NCBI GenBank assembly: GCA_028583405.1
Contig: CM053248.1
Coordinates: 20,887,139 to 20,951,138, forward strand
Reading direction: 5' to 3'
DNA from: Pogonophryne albipinna
Lineage: Eukaryota; Chordata; Actinopteri; Perciformes; Artedidraconidae
DNA: 64,000 nucleotides
Every line of letters starts with the position of its first letter. Positions within the stretch are counted from its first letter, which is position 1. The position numbers and the translations under genes are program-made. Below, piece by piece: positions 23,931 to 37,016 of this stretch. The notes beneath the pieces were generated by a model, which saw only the letters and a list, made by a program, of their open reading frames with translations, made no database searches and was not told where the DNA came from.

Positions 23931-25244
23931 AAGCCAATGCAGTAGCACTTACAATTGTTGAAAACTTGCAGGATTGTTGCTCTTTTGAGATGTGTATCTT
24001 GATGGTTGAACTCTCTTCTTGTGATTCAATCATAAAAATGATAAACAAAAATTGATAAATGTTTGGAGGGCTGAGAATGCAATGCAAGATGTTCCGTGCT
24101 GTTCAGTTGATCACATGACATCATACAGACCAATATAAAGCCAAGGCAACATTTCTTCAATAGCACCTTTTCACATCAAAATGATATCAATTAAAAATGA
24201 ACAAAATGAGAGGAAGATGAGAACATTTCCAAGTAGCCACTTAACTCAATCATACAAAATTGACTGAAAGAGAAACAAAACCAACCCGAACCAGTTTTCG
24301 TGTAACAAATTACCTGACAGGTTGTACCTGAATAATTTTTTTCTTGGGTAGAGGAACTCAGTGAGGAAGAACAGACAGACAGTACTTCAAGATTAAATGA
24401 TTAACATTAATTAAGATCACTCATCTCTGTCTCTGTATCTCTATGTCTATGTTATTATTAACAAACAATTTACTGACCAGTAAAATAACATGTTCTCACA
24501 TTCATAAGAAATCAGCAAACACATAGGAATGGCAATAGCTTGGAATAAAAAAAAAAACCTGTGACTTAGCGAATAACAAGGACAAGAATAGCAGGACTAT
24601 GCTAAAGTACAGCAGTATAATCTAACATGAAGATTGCTATTATAAATTGTAATGTTGAAGTTAATTTAAAATAAAACAAATGTCATGCAAACATGGTCTA
24701 GTGCAAATAAGCATGTGTCTTTGGCGCAGTCGACCACTCAAAAGTAGAATAGAAAGAGTAAATTCCCCCAAAAAAAATTAAATGATGCATAGCCTGCTTC
24801 ATAAATGCTGGTTCCATATTTTTTAAACCTCAATGTGCATAGTTTTAATGCATAATATGTATTTAAAATATCTCCTGGACAAACATGAAATACTATGATT
24901 TCACTATAAAATCCTCCTAAATGCTTCAGGGTTGACAAATGTCCTATATCTCCGAAGACATTACGAAATGTTGCTAGAGAAGTATTCTTTATAATGACTA
25001 AAATCATCATGTGAAAAATCTGATAGAGGCCCTTTTATACATTATTTATTCAGTTTTACTGTAGTACAAATGTCACTTGTAAAAACTATTTTTAAATTGC
25101 GTTCGTAGTACATATACAGCACGTATTATGCATATTAACAACTTTAAACATTTTGAGGATTAAAAACAAACAAAAACACATCTCACTGGTAAGTTTAATG
25201 GCATACTGGCACAGGTCTGTGACACCTCAGCTATTTGATTCCAT
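23931..25244. other. No gene recognised; AT-rich
   Basis: AT-rich DNA without reading frames above 93 codons, element ends or notable repeats. Confidence 0.6.
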
Positions 25245-25253
25245 AAGCCGTCC

Positions 25254-25849
25254 CCCGTCTTGTTCTCGAGTGAGGGAATGGAGCGTGAGATGGGCCGGAG
25301 AATCGGAGCAGCGGGAGCGGTACTGCAGTCGCTTTACCGCACCGTTGTGACGAAAAGGGAGCTGAGCCAGAAGGCAAAGCTCTCTGTCTACCGGGCCATT
25401 TTCGTTCCTACCCTCACCTATGGTCATGAAGGATGGGTCATGACCGAAAGAACGAGATCGCGGATACAAGCGGCCGAGATGGGTTTTCTCCGCAGGGTGG
25501 CTGGTGTCTCCCTTAGGGATAAGGTGAGAAGTTCGGTCATCCGGGAGGGACTCGGAGTTGAGCCGCTCCTCCTTCGCGTCGAAAGGAGCCAGTTGAGGTG
25601 GTTCGGGCACCTAGTTAGGATAGCACCTGGGCGCCTCCAGGCATGTCCAGCTGGGAAGAGACCAAGGGGTAGACCTAGGACCAGGTGGAGGGATTATATC
25701 TCTTCGCTGGCCTGGGAGCGCCTTGGGATCCCCCAGTCAGAGCTGGTTGATGTCGCCAGGGAAAAGAAAGTTTGGGGCTCTCTGCTGGAACTGCTACCCC
25801 CGCGACCCGACCACGGATAAGCGGGAGAAGATGGATGGATGGATGGATG
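25254..25849 (+). mobile_element. 5'-truncated RTE-clade (Rex3-like) retrotransposon
   Basis: A 596-bp 3' end of an RTE LINE, terminating in (GATG)n at 25829-25849. It is flanked by a 9-bp direct duplication AAGCCGTCC (25245-25253 and 25850-25858). Severe 5' truncation and a short tandem-repeat tail are normal for this clade. The duplication is still exact, so the insertion is not very old. Confidence 0.9.
25260..25820 (+). pseudogene. RTE ORF2 C-terminal fragment
   Basis: About 186 codons are open to the natural stop. It contains RRIGAAGAVLQSLYRTVV, LSVYRAIFVPTLTYGHEGW, RIQAAEMGFLRRVAG and PRGRPRTRWRDYI, the typical post-reverse-transcriptase region and arginine-rich tail of fish RTE (Rex3-like) proteins. 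The endonuclease and catalytic reverse-transcriptase domains are missing through 5' truncation. The frame itself is undamaged. There is no genuine start codon. Confidence 0.9.
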
Positions 25850-25858
25850 AAGCCGTCC

Positions 25859-26618
25859 TCTAAGCTTGTCTATTCCTGAGGGTCTGCTCAGACATATGCA
25901 GCCTGTGGGGTCCAAAGTGGCCATAGGTGCCCCCGTATCACTGTTTATGTTCCTGCCTGTGTATGACATGTATGCCTGTTGATTGTATCTGCCTACGTGA
26001 TGTGCTACTGTGCCCATCCTTGGAACCCCACACCTCTTTGTTTTGTGCAATTGGCAGTGACAGATTCAGCTGTTATTAACTCCTCCTGGCAGTCTCACAC
26101 CTCTGGCACAAGCCACCCCACAAATAGTACCCATTGTGTATCTGGATGCTGCAGCTGTCTGAAATCACAGGGGTGGTAACATGAACTCTGGATTTGCTAA
26201 ACTGAAGATTGGGAAATAAAACTTTGTAATTGCTCTTAAATCGGTCTGTGTAATCTGTCCCTGAAAACGTTAGAATTATAAAAAACACTCATGTGAAAAA
26301 AGGGTTTTTTAATCTTAATGAGGTTTTAAAAAAGTAAAATATGGGTTTAATTGAATTTATTTTCTTAAAATCAGCCAGAATATAATAAGATATATAAACT
26401 TAAGAAATTCAAGCAATACTTGGATTGGAAGGATAACTATATAAGAGAAAAGAACACAAATGTACATGGAAGTTTAAAAAAAGGCTATTATATTAATAGT
26501 ATATATTTTGCATCTTATGAAAGCGACAGTAAGACTCCAATAACCATGATTGAGGAATAACACTCCATTCATGCATTCTTCTTAAATCGGCTGTTGACGT
26601 TAAACTCCCATGTTGACA
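25859..26618. other. No gene recognised
   Basis: AT-rich, low-complexity in places (26320-26520). No frame above about 70 codons with any motif. Confidence 0.55.
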
Positions 26619-27473
26619 CCTATGGAATGCCATTTAAGCCAACATTAAATAAATAAATAAATAATTGAATAAATACATATATATATATAAATATGCCTAT
26701 GAAATACATTCTGAAATAAATAAATGAGGCAATAAATATGTATACATGTACATTTAAAGACACATTTATTTATTTCATGGGACTTTTATTTCATAATGAC
26801 ACGTTTATTTATTTCAGGGGACTTTTATTTCATAATGACACATTTATTTATTTCAGGGGACTTGTATTTCATAATGACACATTTCCATTTCTTATATGCA
26901 AATGAACGGGGCGTGGTTAGCTCACAGATCCAGACCAAAGCAACAGCACCACAACACTGACTCAATAGCTCTTGTTTCACACTCCAGTACTTTTAAGTGG
27001 TTTGCAAACTGCCAATAAACCAAACCGGTTCCGGTTCAAGAACCGTTCTTGTGCTTTTCTGGTGCTTAACTAGTTCTTCTCTGATTCTGAGTCCAGAGCC
27101 AGTTCCGGGCTACAGCCTGATTTAGCTCTGGTTCTTCCTGTTTCAGCCGCAGCGGAGCTGCCGGCTCTAAAGAACCACGCTCACGTCGGAAGGGGGCGAG
27201 ATTAACCTGAGCCATAATAACAGTTTATGTGTAGCGAGTAGGCCTACGGAAAATGAAAGTTGTAACAAGCAGTAGCGCTGAGCAAAGTGACTAGAACGCA
27301 ACCACACACTTAATAACACACTTTATAAAGTCAGGCAACACTAACCAGGCTTCGTGTGATTCTGTTTATTTGTACCTTACTTTGACCATCCGTTCACTGT
27401 CATTGATCATGGTGGAGGGCAGGCAGAAGTGTTGTTTTGTATTGTAGCAGCTATCAGATGGAATCAATACATG
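26619..27473 (+). repeat. Left arm of 6.85-kb fold-back element
   Basis: Begins CCTATGGAATGCC and ends at GAATCAATACATG, where similarity to the opposite arm stops. Confidence 0.8.
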
Positions 27474-27734
27474 GGCTGCACAGGTTGTGCTGTCGGACTA
27501 TCATAAGTAGAATCATAATGAAAAGGTAAAATGTGCCTGTAGAAAATGACTTATGCCACAATAGGATAGCAACAAGTAGTCAAGATAGTCAGTTTAGCTT
27601 TAGCGGTTGCTGTTGCATAACTGCGGTCAACTCAGCCGTCTCTCAGCTATTCATTTTTGAGAGCGCAATGAATAGCGCCTTTACGGTAATCGCTGTTCAA
27701 GAGTAAAATAATGCATGTTTTTTTCTGCTTTATT

Positions 27735-27967
27735 TGCAACACAAGTCATTTGTACCATAAGTTCTTAATAAAACTGACACTGTTTGACTCAGTCCTAGTT
27801 TGACTGCTACAATAAAATGAAGTTTTTACTGTGTACTTTTTGGGTAATACTCTCTCAAAGTCCCCTTCTGAGAAGAAAATCATGCCACTTCTGCTATATT
27901 TGATGAGAGATACAATTATGTGTAGCAATAAGTTCTTAATAAAATTGGTACTGTTGGACTCAGTACT
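27735..27967 (+). repeat. Sub-terminal ~171-bp tandem repeats (left side)
   Basis: The unit starting ATAAGTTCTTAATAAAA occurs at 27757 and 27928 (period 171). The second copy is interrupted by the hAT element at 27976 and resumes at 31222. Inverted relatives lie at about 31980-32600. Confidence 0.6.
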
Positions 27968-28338
27968 TGTTAGACCAGAGGTTCTCAATTGTTTTTCAGC
28001 CAAGGACCCCTTACAAGATAGAGAATACACCAAGGACCCCCTCATTCTGATTTGTGATTTTGGGCTATATAAATAAAAATTGACTTGATTTGACATGTAT
28101 GTCCCTTGGAATAATCTGACGTAGCCTATTGTTTACACTTCTATAGTCTTAGTTATGTGAAATAACAACACAAGAGAAATGTATTAGAAAGATATTAGAT
28201 ATGTATTAAAAATATTTGCACCATCTCAACACAGAATACCCATAAAACAATCAATCAATTAGCTGCAAGTAACACTGTACCTAAACAAAATATCAAAGGG
28301 AAATCAAGAGAAAAGTGATCATTTGAAGTGCATTTCAG

Positions 28339-28478
<140 letters not shown>

Positions 28479-28588
28479 AAGATAACACATCAAGTGTTTC
28501 ACTCTTAGTTAAATGATTTATAAAAGTCTAATCACAAAATAAATGCAGGCTATAAACAATTGAACACATGTCTGCATTGCAACATATA

Positions 28589-29587
28589 TCAAGTAAATTG
28601 CAAAACAACTGCAACTGCATTGCTACAATCCCAAACCACTCCTTGTAATGGCAGCCAGCTCTGGACACTATTGGAGTGATGCAAGGCAGTCCATGAAGCT
28701 GATTGCTTCTCTCTGCAAGTGAAGACACGCAAGGTGTGGCCCTTAGTGTGGGTGGGACCTTGGACATGCTGCGTGATGTTAAAGCACTCCAATAGTGACA
28801 GAAACTCAGCAGCAAAGGTGCAGGTGCTGGAGTCCACGTGGATGTTAAAATCACCTAGCAGTAGTGTGGATGGAGACATGGAGCAGATTGAGGTGAGAAG
28901 CTCAGACAACTCAGACATGAATGAGGTGGAAGGTTTGGGGGGGCGGTAAATGAGGACGACCTGCTGCTTTGAGGGGGCAGCCACTGAGAAGGCAATGCAC
29001 TCAAGTGAGATTTTATTCGTCACAAGCAGCTGTTTGACAGGGATATCTGCTCTGTGGATGACTGCCAGCCCACCACCACGACCAATGGAGCGGGGCTGTT
29101 GGAGATAAGCATAACCTGGGGGGGGGGGGGTGGCTAGGTTGAGTGTGAGGAAGTCCTGTTGGTTTTGCCATGTCTCAGTGAGGCAGAGAAAATCCAATTT
29201 CCTATCAATGATGATTTCATTAAGAAGTGATGCTTTGTTGTTAAGGGAGCGGGTATTTAACAACATGAATGTGTGGGAGTTGTTATATGTTGCAATGGCT
29301 GGTAAAACAGTGATGCCATCAACACAGGCCAAGGGCTTCAGGTTAACACTGCACACGTGTGGTTTGTTGTGATGACGTAAGTGGGCGGTGACGGGGCGCC
29401 GGGACCACACAGTTGGGATAGTGTCAGCTGAGCCGGTGTAAACAAACCCACGTTTGGAACCTCTATGGACATACCTGGGTCTGCCAACTCCTAATAGCCC
29501 GAGGTATTCAATGACTGACAGACATAGAGGGGGTGTAGTGAAGTGGTTGATCCTAAAAAGTTGCGAGGCGGAGTAACGAAGCATCAC
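28589..29587 (-). pseudogene. L2-type LINE ORF2 start with endonuclease domain, 3' truncated
   Basis: The 332-codon frame starts at an ATG at 29587. Residues about 105-289 are an apurinic/apyrimidinic-like endonuclease domain: LLNTRSLNNK (N111), LTETW (E138), GRGGGLAV, YRPPKPS and LGDFNIHVD. The domain stops right after GPTHTKGHTL, before the expected SDH motif. The last 43 residues are unrelated, and no reverse transcriptase follows. Keeping the 5' end while losing the reverse transcriptase is the opposite of normal LINE truncation, so this is an internally deleted derivative or a recombinant. It lies inside the hAT element at 27976-31221. Confidence 0.8.
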
Positions 29588-30256
29588 GATGGTATGATGC
29601 TAACGTTAGCACAGCGTTAGCTGTGGTCGCGGATCGGCCGGGAGAATGCGCTATCAGCCAAGAGTACAGATGAACCAGGACAGCAGGCAGCCTGTCCAGG
29701 AAGCGACTCAAGGACGGACAGCACTGAGGAGAGATGGTGGAAGTTGAAGAAGTTTGCCGCAGAGGAGAACCGGTGGTGGCCAGAGCAGGCTAGCCTGAGC
29801 AGGTAGAACTGGGCTAGCTTCTGATCGCCGTCAGACTGGCTGGGTGGAGAGGACCGTTGTTGTGTCTTTTGTGGCAGAACAAAATCAAACAGCAGCTAAG
29901 CAGGTGATACAGTGAAGCAGGATCGGGACTCAAAACGGGAAAATGAGACGGAGAATCGGGCTTGTCGTCAGATGGAGCCACTAACGTTAGCGATAGCGTT
30001 AGCCCTGTAGCAGGAGCAACATTAGCAGGTGTAGCAGGGTGGACAGGTCGGAAGCGGAGCATCCGTAAAAAGTTGCGATCGGGTGTTACAAAAGTGTCCA
30101 GAACAGCGTGTGCAAGGCACTGAATGTATGGAAACTGAGGTAGAAACGTTGGTCCAAAACTCGGCAGATACATTTTCGGACAGAGAAGTGGCGAACAGAC
30201 AACGCCAGCGTCCTCTCTCTCCAAAAGTGTTGCGTCAAAAAAAAAAAAAAAAAAAT
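29588..30256 (-). other. Probable 5' leader of the LINE derivative
   Basis: Sequence between the endonuclease-coding frame and a 15-base A-run (30241-30255). It contains repeated GCTAACGTTAGC-like motifs near 29600 and 30000. Short frames here have no recognised domain; assignment as a LINE 5' untranslated region or ORF1 remnant is inferred from position and strand. Confidence 0.4.
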
Positions 30257-30303
30257 CGAATGAATCTGAAAACTTTTCACGGACCCCCTGGCAGAGTGCC
30301 ACG

Positions 30304-31173
30304 CAGACCCGGCGTCATGGGCGGGCCCCATGGGGCCGGGCCCGCCCATCCAGGATTTGGGCCCGCCGTTTTAATCAGGGCTGAATACCACATTTTTATT
30401 GTTTTATTATTATGTTTATTGTTGTTATTTGTAGGGCTTTGTCCTAATATTTTTATTTTTATTAGTTTAATATAATTTTTTTATTTTGCTAGGAAATTCT
30501 GAATGAAAGGCTGCGCGCAAGACTGGTTTTTCGCTGGGTTGAGTCGTGTGGGTTTTTGAGTGAGATGCGGCACAGCAGCCTGTCACTTAGTTTACTCTTG
30601 CTAGTGGTTCACGAAAGGAATCTGGCAACTCAGCGCCAGATGCAGAAACCAGTTAGGCCTACGTTAATCAGTTACGTTACCAACGAGCAAGCAAGTCCGC
30701 TGGCAATCAATTCTATTTTGAAGAGACATTTACTCTCAAGCCGGCTCTCTCACAAACTCCTGCTCTGTGCGCAAGCAGACCGCTGCACAGGCTCTCTGCC
30801 TCGCTCAATCTCTCTCTCTCTCTCTCTCCCTTTCTCTCCATCACTCAACCTCACTCCACCTCACTCCACCTCTCCACCCTGTGTGCGCTCAAGTTTGCCT
30901 GCGTGCTTGCCCAAGTTGGCACAGCGTTACAAATGTGCCACAAAACCAACCAATGGATAGGCTACATAAGACCGTCAACAGCCTTATGGCAACCTAAAAC
31001 CCCTCTCTTTCAACAATTCACGAGCGGCTCCCTCCCCCCCCCCCCCGTTGACAAATCGCGAGCATCTAACAGCCCCCCCCCGTTGACAATTCAGATTTCC
31101 CGGGAAATGTAAGTGTGTGCCGCCCTGGTAAATCAAATGCCCGCCCAGAGATGGATGTCTGCCGCCGGGTCTG
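30304..31173. mobile_element. 870-bp hAT-type MITE, target duplication GTGCCACG
   Basis: The left end is CAGACCCGGCGTCATGG and the right end reversed is CAGACCCGGCGGCAGAC. A perfect 8-bp duplication GTGCCACG flanks it (30296-30303 and 31174-31181). The sub-terminal sequence is GC-rich (GGGCGGGCCC). The interior has a CT-repeat (about 30811-30836) and a C-run (31031-31046). No transposase. It sits inside the 27976-31221 hAT element. Confidence 0.9.
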
Positions 31174-31229
31174 GTGCCACGGACCCCCGGGGGGTCGCGG
31201 ACCCCACTTTGAGAACCACTGTGTTAGAC

Positions 31230-32611
31230 TACTACCCCAAATACAATGAAGTACTTTTATTGTGTACTTTGAGTAATACTAGGTAAAACTCCTGTCCTGA
31301 ATACATTCTTTCATGCATTCTGCTATCTGTAAAGCGACCTTGAGGTTATGAAAGGCGCTATATAAATTCAAGTTATTAATATTATCTTTGATAAGAGATA
31401 ATATCTATATTTCAGATATTTATTTAAATAAGAAGTGACCTTTGAATAAATATTGCAAAACAAAGCCTATATCACCTGCAGGCTTAGCCAGTGTGTATTT
31501 CTTCATGCACTACAAGATTTCGATGTGATTTCGATCTGGGCCATTTATTGTGTCATTTCTCCAAACACATACAGCACACATGCCTGTATTGGAGTCTTAA
31601 AAAGGTGCAGTAGAAGGACTTTAGCAGCATCATAAGAGGCCAACAAGAGTGACAGGGGTGTGTCACTGTGAACAGCTATCCAGGATAGTCTCTAAAGACT
31701 TTCCAAGGGGTAACAATGCTGCTGCTGGAGTACTGATCTAGTGGATCTAGTGTTGATGTCATCTGTCTACCATATCCTCTTAAAATACTCTGTCTAACAT
31801 GTTCTGTACATTACATTACATGTCATTTGTTAGACACTTTTATCCAAAGCGACTTACATACATTCAGTACTATGGACAATCCCCACAGGAGCAATTTGGG
31901 GTGAAGTGTCCTCCCCTGATTCGAAGTCCAGCACACTAACCACTGAGCCACAGCCTCCCAGTATTGTGAACGCTTTTAACGCTTATTAAATATAGCAGAA
32001 CACATGCATTATTCTACTCAGGAGGGGAGTTTGACAGGGGATTACTCAAACACTTGATTGTACTTGTGGGAGTAGTCCAAGTATTACTGACTCCAACAGT
32101 ATCAATTTAATGTAGAACTTGTTGCAAAAAATCATTTTATCCCTCATCAAATATAGCAGAATACATGAATTATTGTACTCAGGAGGGGAGTTTGACAAAG
32201 GAGTACTCAAGAAGTACACAGTAAAAATACTTTATTGTACTTGTGGGAGTAGTCCAAGTAGTGCACAGCAAAAACCACAGTGTACATTGTACTCTATAAG
32301 AGTACATTTAACACCAGTCTCTGGGTGTATATAGGTCCAAGTGTTTGGTGTTCTCTGAACACTGTAAAAAGTGTAAAATATAAACTCCAAATAAAGAGTT
32401 CGATTTGAACACTTTGGGAGTCAAAATATACTCTCCAACAGTCCCAATTGTATTAAGAACTTATGGTAAAATATCATTTTATCTCTCATCAAAGATAGCT
32501 AAAAACATGCATTATTGTACTCTTGAAGGGAGTTTGACAGAGTATTACTCAACAAGTACACGGTAAAAGTACTTCATTGTATTTGTGGTAGTAGTCTAAC
32601 AAGTACTGAGT
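31230..32611 (-). repeat. Sub-terminal repeats of the fold-back element (right side)
   Basis: Units related to those at 27735-27967 recur in inverted orientation, for example CATTTTATCCCTCATCAAA at about 32132 and its relative at 32477. They share GGGAGTTTGACA and GTACTTGTGGGAGTAG motifs. A SINE interrupts them (31803-31962), and a segment at about 32270-32450 appears unrelated. Confidence 0.55.
31803..31962 (-). mobile_element. tRNA-derived SINE
   Basis: Read on the minus strand it starts with GGCTGTGGCTCAGTGGTTAG, which matches a tRNA-like A box. It ends with the widespread fish tail TAAGTCGCTTTGGATAAAAG followed by ATGTAATGTAATG repeats. A second tail-only copy is at 57884-57990. Non-coding, transcribed in principle by RNA polymerase III. 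Confidence 0.7.
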
Positions 32612-33466
32612 CATGTATTGATTCCATCTGATAGCTGCTACAATACAAAACAACACTTCTGCCTGCCCTCCACCATGATTAATGACAGTGAACGGATGGT
32701 CAAAGTAAGGTACAAATAAACAGAATCACACGAAGCCTGGTTAGTGTTGCCTGACTTTATAAAGTGTGTTATTAAGTGTGTGGTTGCGTTCTAGTCACTT
32801 TGCTCAGCGCTACTGCTTGTTACAACTTTCATTTTCCGTAGGCCTACTCGCTACACATAAACTGTTATTATGGCTCAGGTTAATCTCGCCCCCTTCCGAC
32901 GTGAGCGTGGTTCTTTAGAGCCGGCGGCTCCGCTGCGGCTGAAACAGGAAGAACCAGAGCTAAATCAGGCTGTAGCCCGGAACTGGCTCTGGACTCAGAA
33001 CCAGAGAAGAACCAGTTAAGCACCAGAAAAGCACAAGAACGGTTCTTGAAACGGAACCGGTTTGGTTTATTGGCAGTTTGCAAACCACTTAAGAGTACTG
33101 GAGTGTGAAACAAGAGCTATTGAGTCAGTGTTGTGGTGCTGTTGCTTTGGTCTGGATCTGTGAGCTAACCACACCCCGTTCATTTGCATATAAGAAATGG
33201 AAATGTGTCATTATGAAATACAAGTCCCCTGAAATAAATAAATGTGTCATTATGAAATAAAAGTCCCCTGAAATAAATAAACGTGTCATTATGAAATAAA
33301 AGTCTCTTGAAATAAAGAAATGTGTCTTTAAATGTACATGTATACATATTTATTGCCTCATTTATTTATTTCAGAATGTATTTCATAGGCATATTTATAT
33401 ATATGTATTTATTTAATTATTTATGTATTTATTTATTTAATTTTGGCTTAAATGGCATTCCATAGG
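32612..33466 (-). repeat. Right arm of 6.85-kb fold-back element
   Basis: Reverse complement of 26619-27473; ends ...AATGGCATTCCATAGG. Confidence 0.8.
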
Positions 33467-34239
33467 CATCTAGCTGTCCCTGCGATGTAAATCAAACGCA
33501 CCCTTACTTATAAGGCGGGATATTTAAACTGCTCGTGCCCCGCAGGCCTGTTTGGTCCGCATACGTTCTGGTTCACGTGCGTCATTTTATAAAAATGTCG
33601 TTATTAGTGTGACAATTTTATGGAGAAATCCCGGCGTTTACACCCGCTGCAAGCCCGCTCCTCTGCCCGTCAACAGCACCTCTTCCTCGGCCGCTGCTCG
33701 CAGCACCTGTCGGCCTCTGATGCGGAGGTTTACCTGCTGGTGCTGTGGATGCTAACTAATTAGCATAACTCTTTCCAAACTTCTCTTCAACAAGGTAAGG
33801 TGCTAATATGTCTATGTTTATGTCTTGCCTCTTTAATGTTCAGTATGTGCATTTATGAATACTCTGTGAGACTCCTGAGAGGTTTGTTTGTGCTTGTGTT
33901 GACACTTAAATATTTCTGCTATTGATGCTGCTTCTGCTTACATTTTTGTTTTGTTGAATATTTCGAATAAGTACTGAAATGGTTGTTGGTTTCCATTTGG
34001 AGGTTCTCTGTTTATTCCATGACAACGTGCAACAGCTGCTATTTGTTGACTGTAGATTAGACTATGTGTCATGTGTCATAATGAGTGCTACCTTACCTTA
34101 TTGTTGTCCTGTAATGTTGGCTTTATGGAAACTCATAATGGCTTATGTGACACACAAAACTCGTCTTTATGTGACATAGTGTGCTTCTGATTTAGAAGTA
34201 AGCTAAAAACTCATAAATGTAGGAAGGGAAGTTTGATTA
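33467..34239 (+). other. Unassigned DNA with a possible untranslated first exon
   Basis: From about 33520 to 33750 the sequence is richer in CpG than its surroundings. A splice-donor-like CAAG|GTAAGG lies at 33794/33795. A 67-codon frame (33552-33755) ends before the donor and has no recognised motif. The arrangement would fit a transcription start with a non-coding first exon, but no acceptor, downstream exon or TATA box supports it. Confidence 0.25.
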
Positions 34240-35512
34240 ATAGTGTGCAGGGGCGGTTCTAGGGGAGGGGGTGCCCCCCTAACACTGACTTTGGACCCCC
34301 CTGTGGCCCCCCTGAAAATGAAAAAAAAGGAAAAAAAGAGGTTTATGACTAAACGATTTCTTGGCTGACGGAATAGGCGGAACTAACAATATTTGTCATT
34401 CTAGTCGGACCCATTAGAGCAGGGGTCTCCGCGTAATTTCCACTGGGGACAGGGGGGACATGACGAAATCCTGTTCCCCCCCACTTTGCAAATATGTTTA
34501 ACGCAAGCCGTCATCGCCACGGAGGAGCACACAGCCTCTGTGAGCGAGTGAGACAGAGAGAGAGAGAGAGTGAGAGAGATAGATACCTTTATCTATTTGA
34601 TATAGTTGTAAAAAATAAAGTAAGAAATCATTCCAATGTGTACTATAAGACCGTAAACAAAAAAAAAAACTGTTTAAAAGGGGAGTGATTAGTAAAATAT
34701 GCATAAATAAAAAGAAAGAATGCTAATTATAGGTAACATAAGATAAGAATAGACAAGTTTAAATTATTTGTTATTGGTTGTGATCATATTCTAAAGATAT
34801 TTGAATTATTGAAAAGTATACAGCTCTCTTTCATATGAGTGTTGAGAGCTGTATCCATGAATTCATGTTGTGCTTAAAGTGCACCAGATTGATGGTTTTA
34901 ACTTCAACATTTAAAAAAAAAATGCATGCTCCCAGACCCCCTAGAGCAGGGGTGGGCAAACGTTTAGGCTCGGAGGCCACTATGAGTTTTAAATTTGACA
35001 GACGGGCCGGGCCAGTAGTGGATCGGCAAAAAAATATTTAGCTGTTCACTCCTCATTATACACTCGGTCGGCACTCAATGTTGTCTTTTCTTTTCTTTGG
35101 TCCACTCATTGTTACAGATGCAGGTTCAAAGGTGAATTATTGAGCCATTGCGTCATCGTTTGCGTCATGACGTAACCATTTACGTGCCTTCTTATGACCC
35201 ACACAGCGTTTTACGTCGCTGATTTTCTGCGCAACACCGCTCACAACAACATCAATAGAGGACTGCGTCGGGTAGTTTTTAATTATACGAAGCCAGATTA
35301 AATTAAAGAACTACTTCTCCAACCTTGTATCTTTCTCCAGAGTGCCGTGGTGTATTGTTTATTAATGTGGTTCAGCTGCATTACCGCCTGCTGCAGTGCT
35401 GCTCGCCTACCGGAGTTTATTCTCCCGTTAACTCGCGGCAGCGGCCACTGTAAAGTTTTCATTGTCTGACTGTCACACAAGCAGCTGATAAATATCCCCC
35501 ATCCCCATAAGT

Positions 35513-36361
35513 CAGTGGTTCTCAAAGTTTTTCTGTCAGGCCCCCCCTTTGGAGAAAAAAAAAAGTCGGGCCCCCCAACACAAATAGTCAGGCTTAGTGG
35601 CGGCGCCAGAGATTTCTTTTGGGGGTGCTGTGGGGTAGCTTGACGTTTCATAGAGGGTGCTCAAACATTTAGGGTTTCCCATTAATGTACCGGTCGCTAC
35701 AGTTACATTTTCTACTGCAATACTCCACACACGCATATACACAGTGTTCCCGCAACTGTTACAATGAAGGCTCGATAATCAGCTCACGACATAGGTGTAA
35801 GCAGGGGTAAAGTGCTATTTTTATAGGTGGTGTGTGGACCTCACATAGGGGGGTCCGGGGGCATGCTCCCCCGGGAAGATTTATTTTTAAATATTGAAGT
35901 TAAATGCATCAATCTGGTGCACTTTGAGAGCAAAATGAAGAGATCTATGGATACATCTCTCAACACCCATTTGAAACAGAACTGTAAACAGATTTACTTT
36001 TTCTTTATGGATATTTTACAAATCACCCTTTTAAACTTTATTCTTGTTTTACTGTCATAGTATTTCATACCTGTTTTTCGTTTATTCTCTTATTTTTTTT
36101 ATAACTATAAGGATCATATAAACGTGTGCCTCAGAAATAATTGTTTACATTAATGGTGACCAAAACATTTGAGACTCACTGAGATAACACTGACAGAGTC
36201 CTTTAGCTCACTGAGTCTCTCAGTCTGACAGGAGAGGACTCTCCTCCACTTTGTTGTTGAAAAAACTCCGTTAGCGTAGCTCGCCAGCACCAGAAGCTAA
36301 CAACAACGATCTCCGGTACCGGTGCACTCTCTCTCGCTCACGCACACAAAATGGCTCATTC

Positions 36362-36392
<31 letters not shown>

Positions 36393-36573
36393 CCAAGCTT
36401 TAATGAAACACAGAGACCCAGACGTAATAGTACTGTACTGTATCATATTATTTTCGAATCAATAATTATTTTTTTTGTAACAATTTTTCCTCCTGGTCTC
36501 TCGCGCCCCCCCCTGGCATGCCTCTGCGCCCCCCCCTGGCATGTCTCTGCGCCCCCCACTTTGAGAACCACTG
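35513..36573. mobile_element. hAT element (innermost), target duplication CCATAAGT
   Basis: Both ends read CAGTGGTTCTCAAAG inwards. A perfect 8-bp duplication CCATAAGT flanks it (35505-35512 and 36574-36581). C-rich tracts (GCCCCCC) adjoin both ends. Near 35598 another repeat begins (TAGTGGCGGCGCCAGAG), and 35850-36130 belongs to a family also seen at 34829-34940. A CA repeat lies at about 36363-36388. The 1,061-bp element has no transposase. Confidence 0.92.
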
Positions 36574-36660
36574 CCATAAGTGAATGTGTTTTAGTCTGAA
36601 AGCTGTTTGGCATCACAATGCTGTTATGAAAGTTTCTCTGGCATTCTACAGGTGATGTTA

Positions 36661-37016
36661 GCTAATCAGACTATCTTGACTACTTGTTGCTATCATATTG
36701 TGGCATAAGCCGTTTTCTACACACATATTTTACCGGCGTAGTTTTCGTTATGATTTGACTTGTGATGGCCACATGTAGCCCATGTATTGATTCCATCCGA
36801 TAGTTGCAATAATACAAAACAACAGGAAAACGTCTGCCTCTTCACAATGGTCAATAACAGTGAACGGATGGTTATTAAAGTAAGATAAAATAAACAGAAT
36901 CACACTAAGCCTGGTTAGTGTTGCCTGACTTTATATAAGTGTTTTTATAAGTGTGTGGTCGCGTTCTAGTCACTTTGCTCAGCGCTACTGCTTGTTACAA
37001 CTTGTATTCGCCGATC
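36661..37016 (-). repeat. Partial copy of the fold-back element's sub-terminal region
   Basis: 36785-37011 matches 32612-32835 of the right arm of the 26.6-33.5-kb element. 36661-36780 matches the reverse complement of about 27480-27605. This copy therefore preserves a continuous stretch across the arm boundary, present inside the middle hAT element. Confidence 0.65.

Noticed and set aside
25227..25610. 127-codon minus-strand frame opposite the RTE gene
   Set aside because: Shadow of the RTE coding frame, which has clear family motifs on the plus strand.
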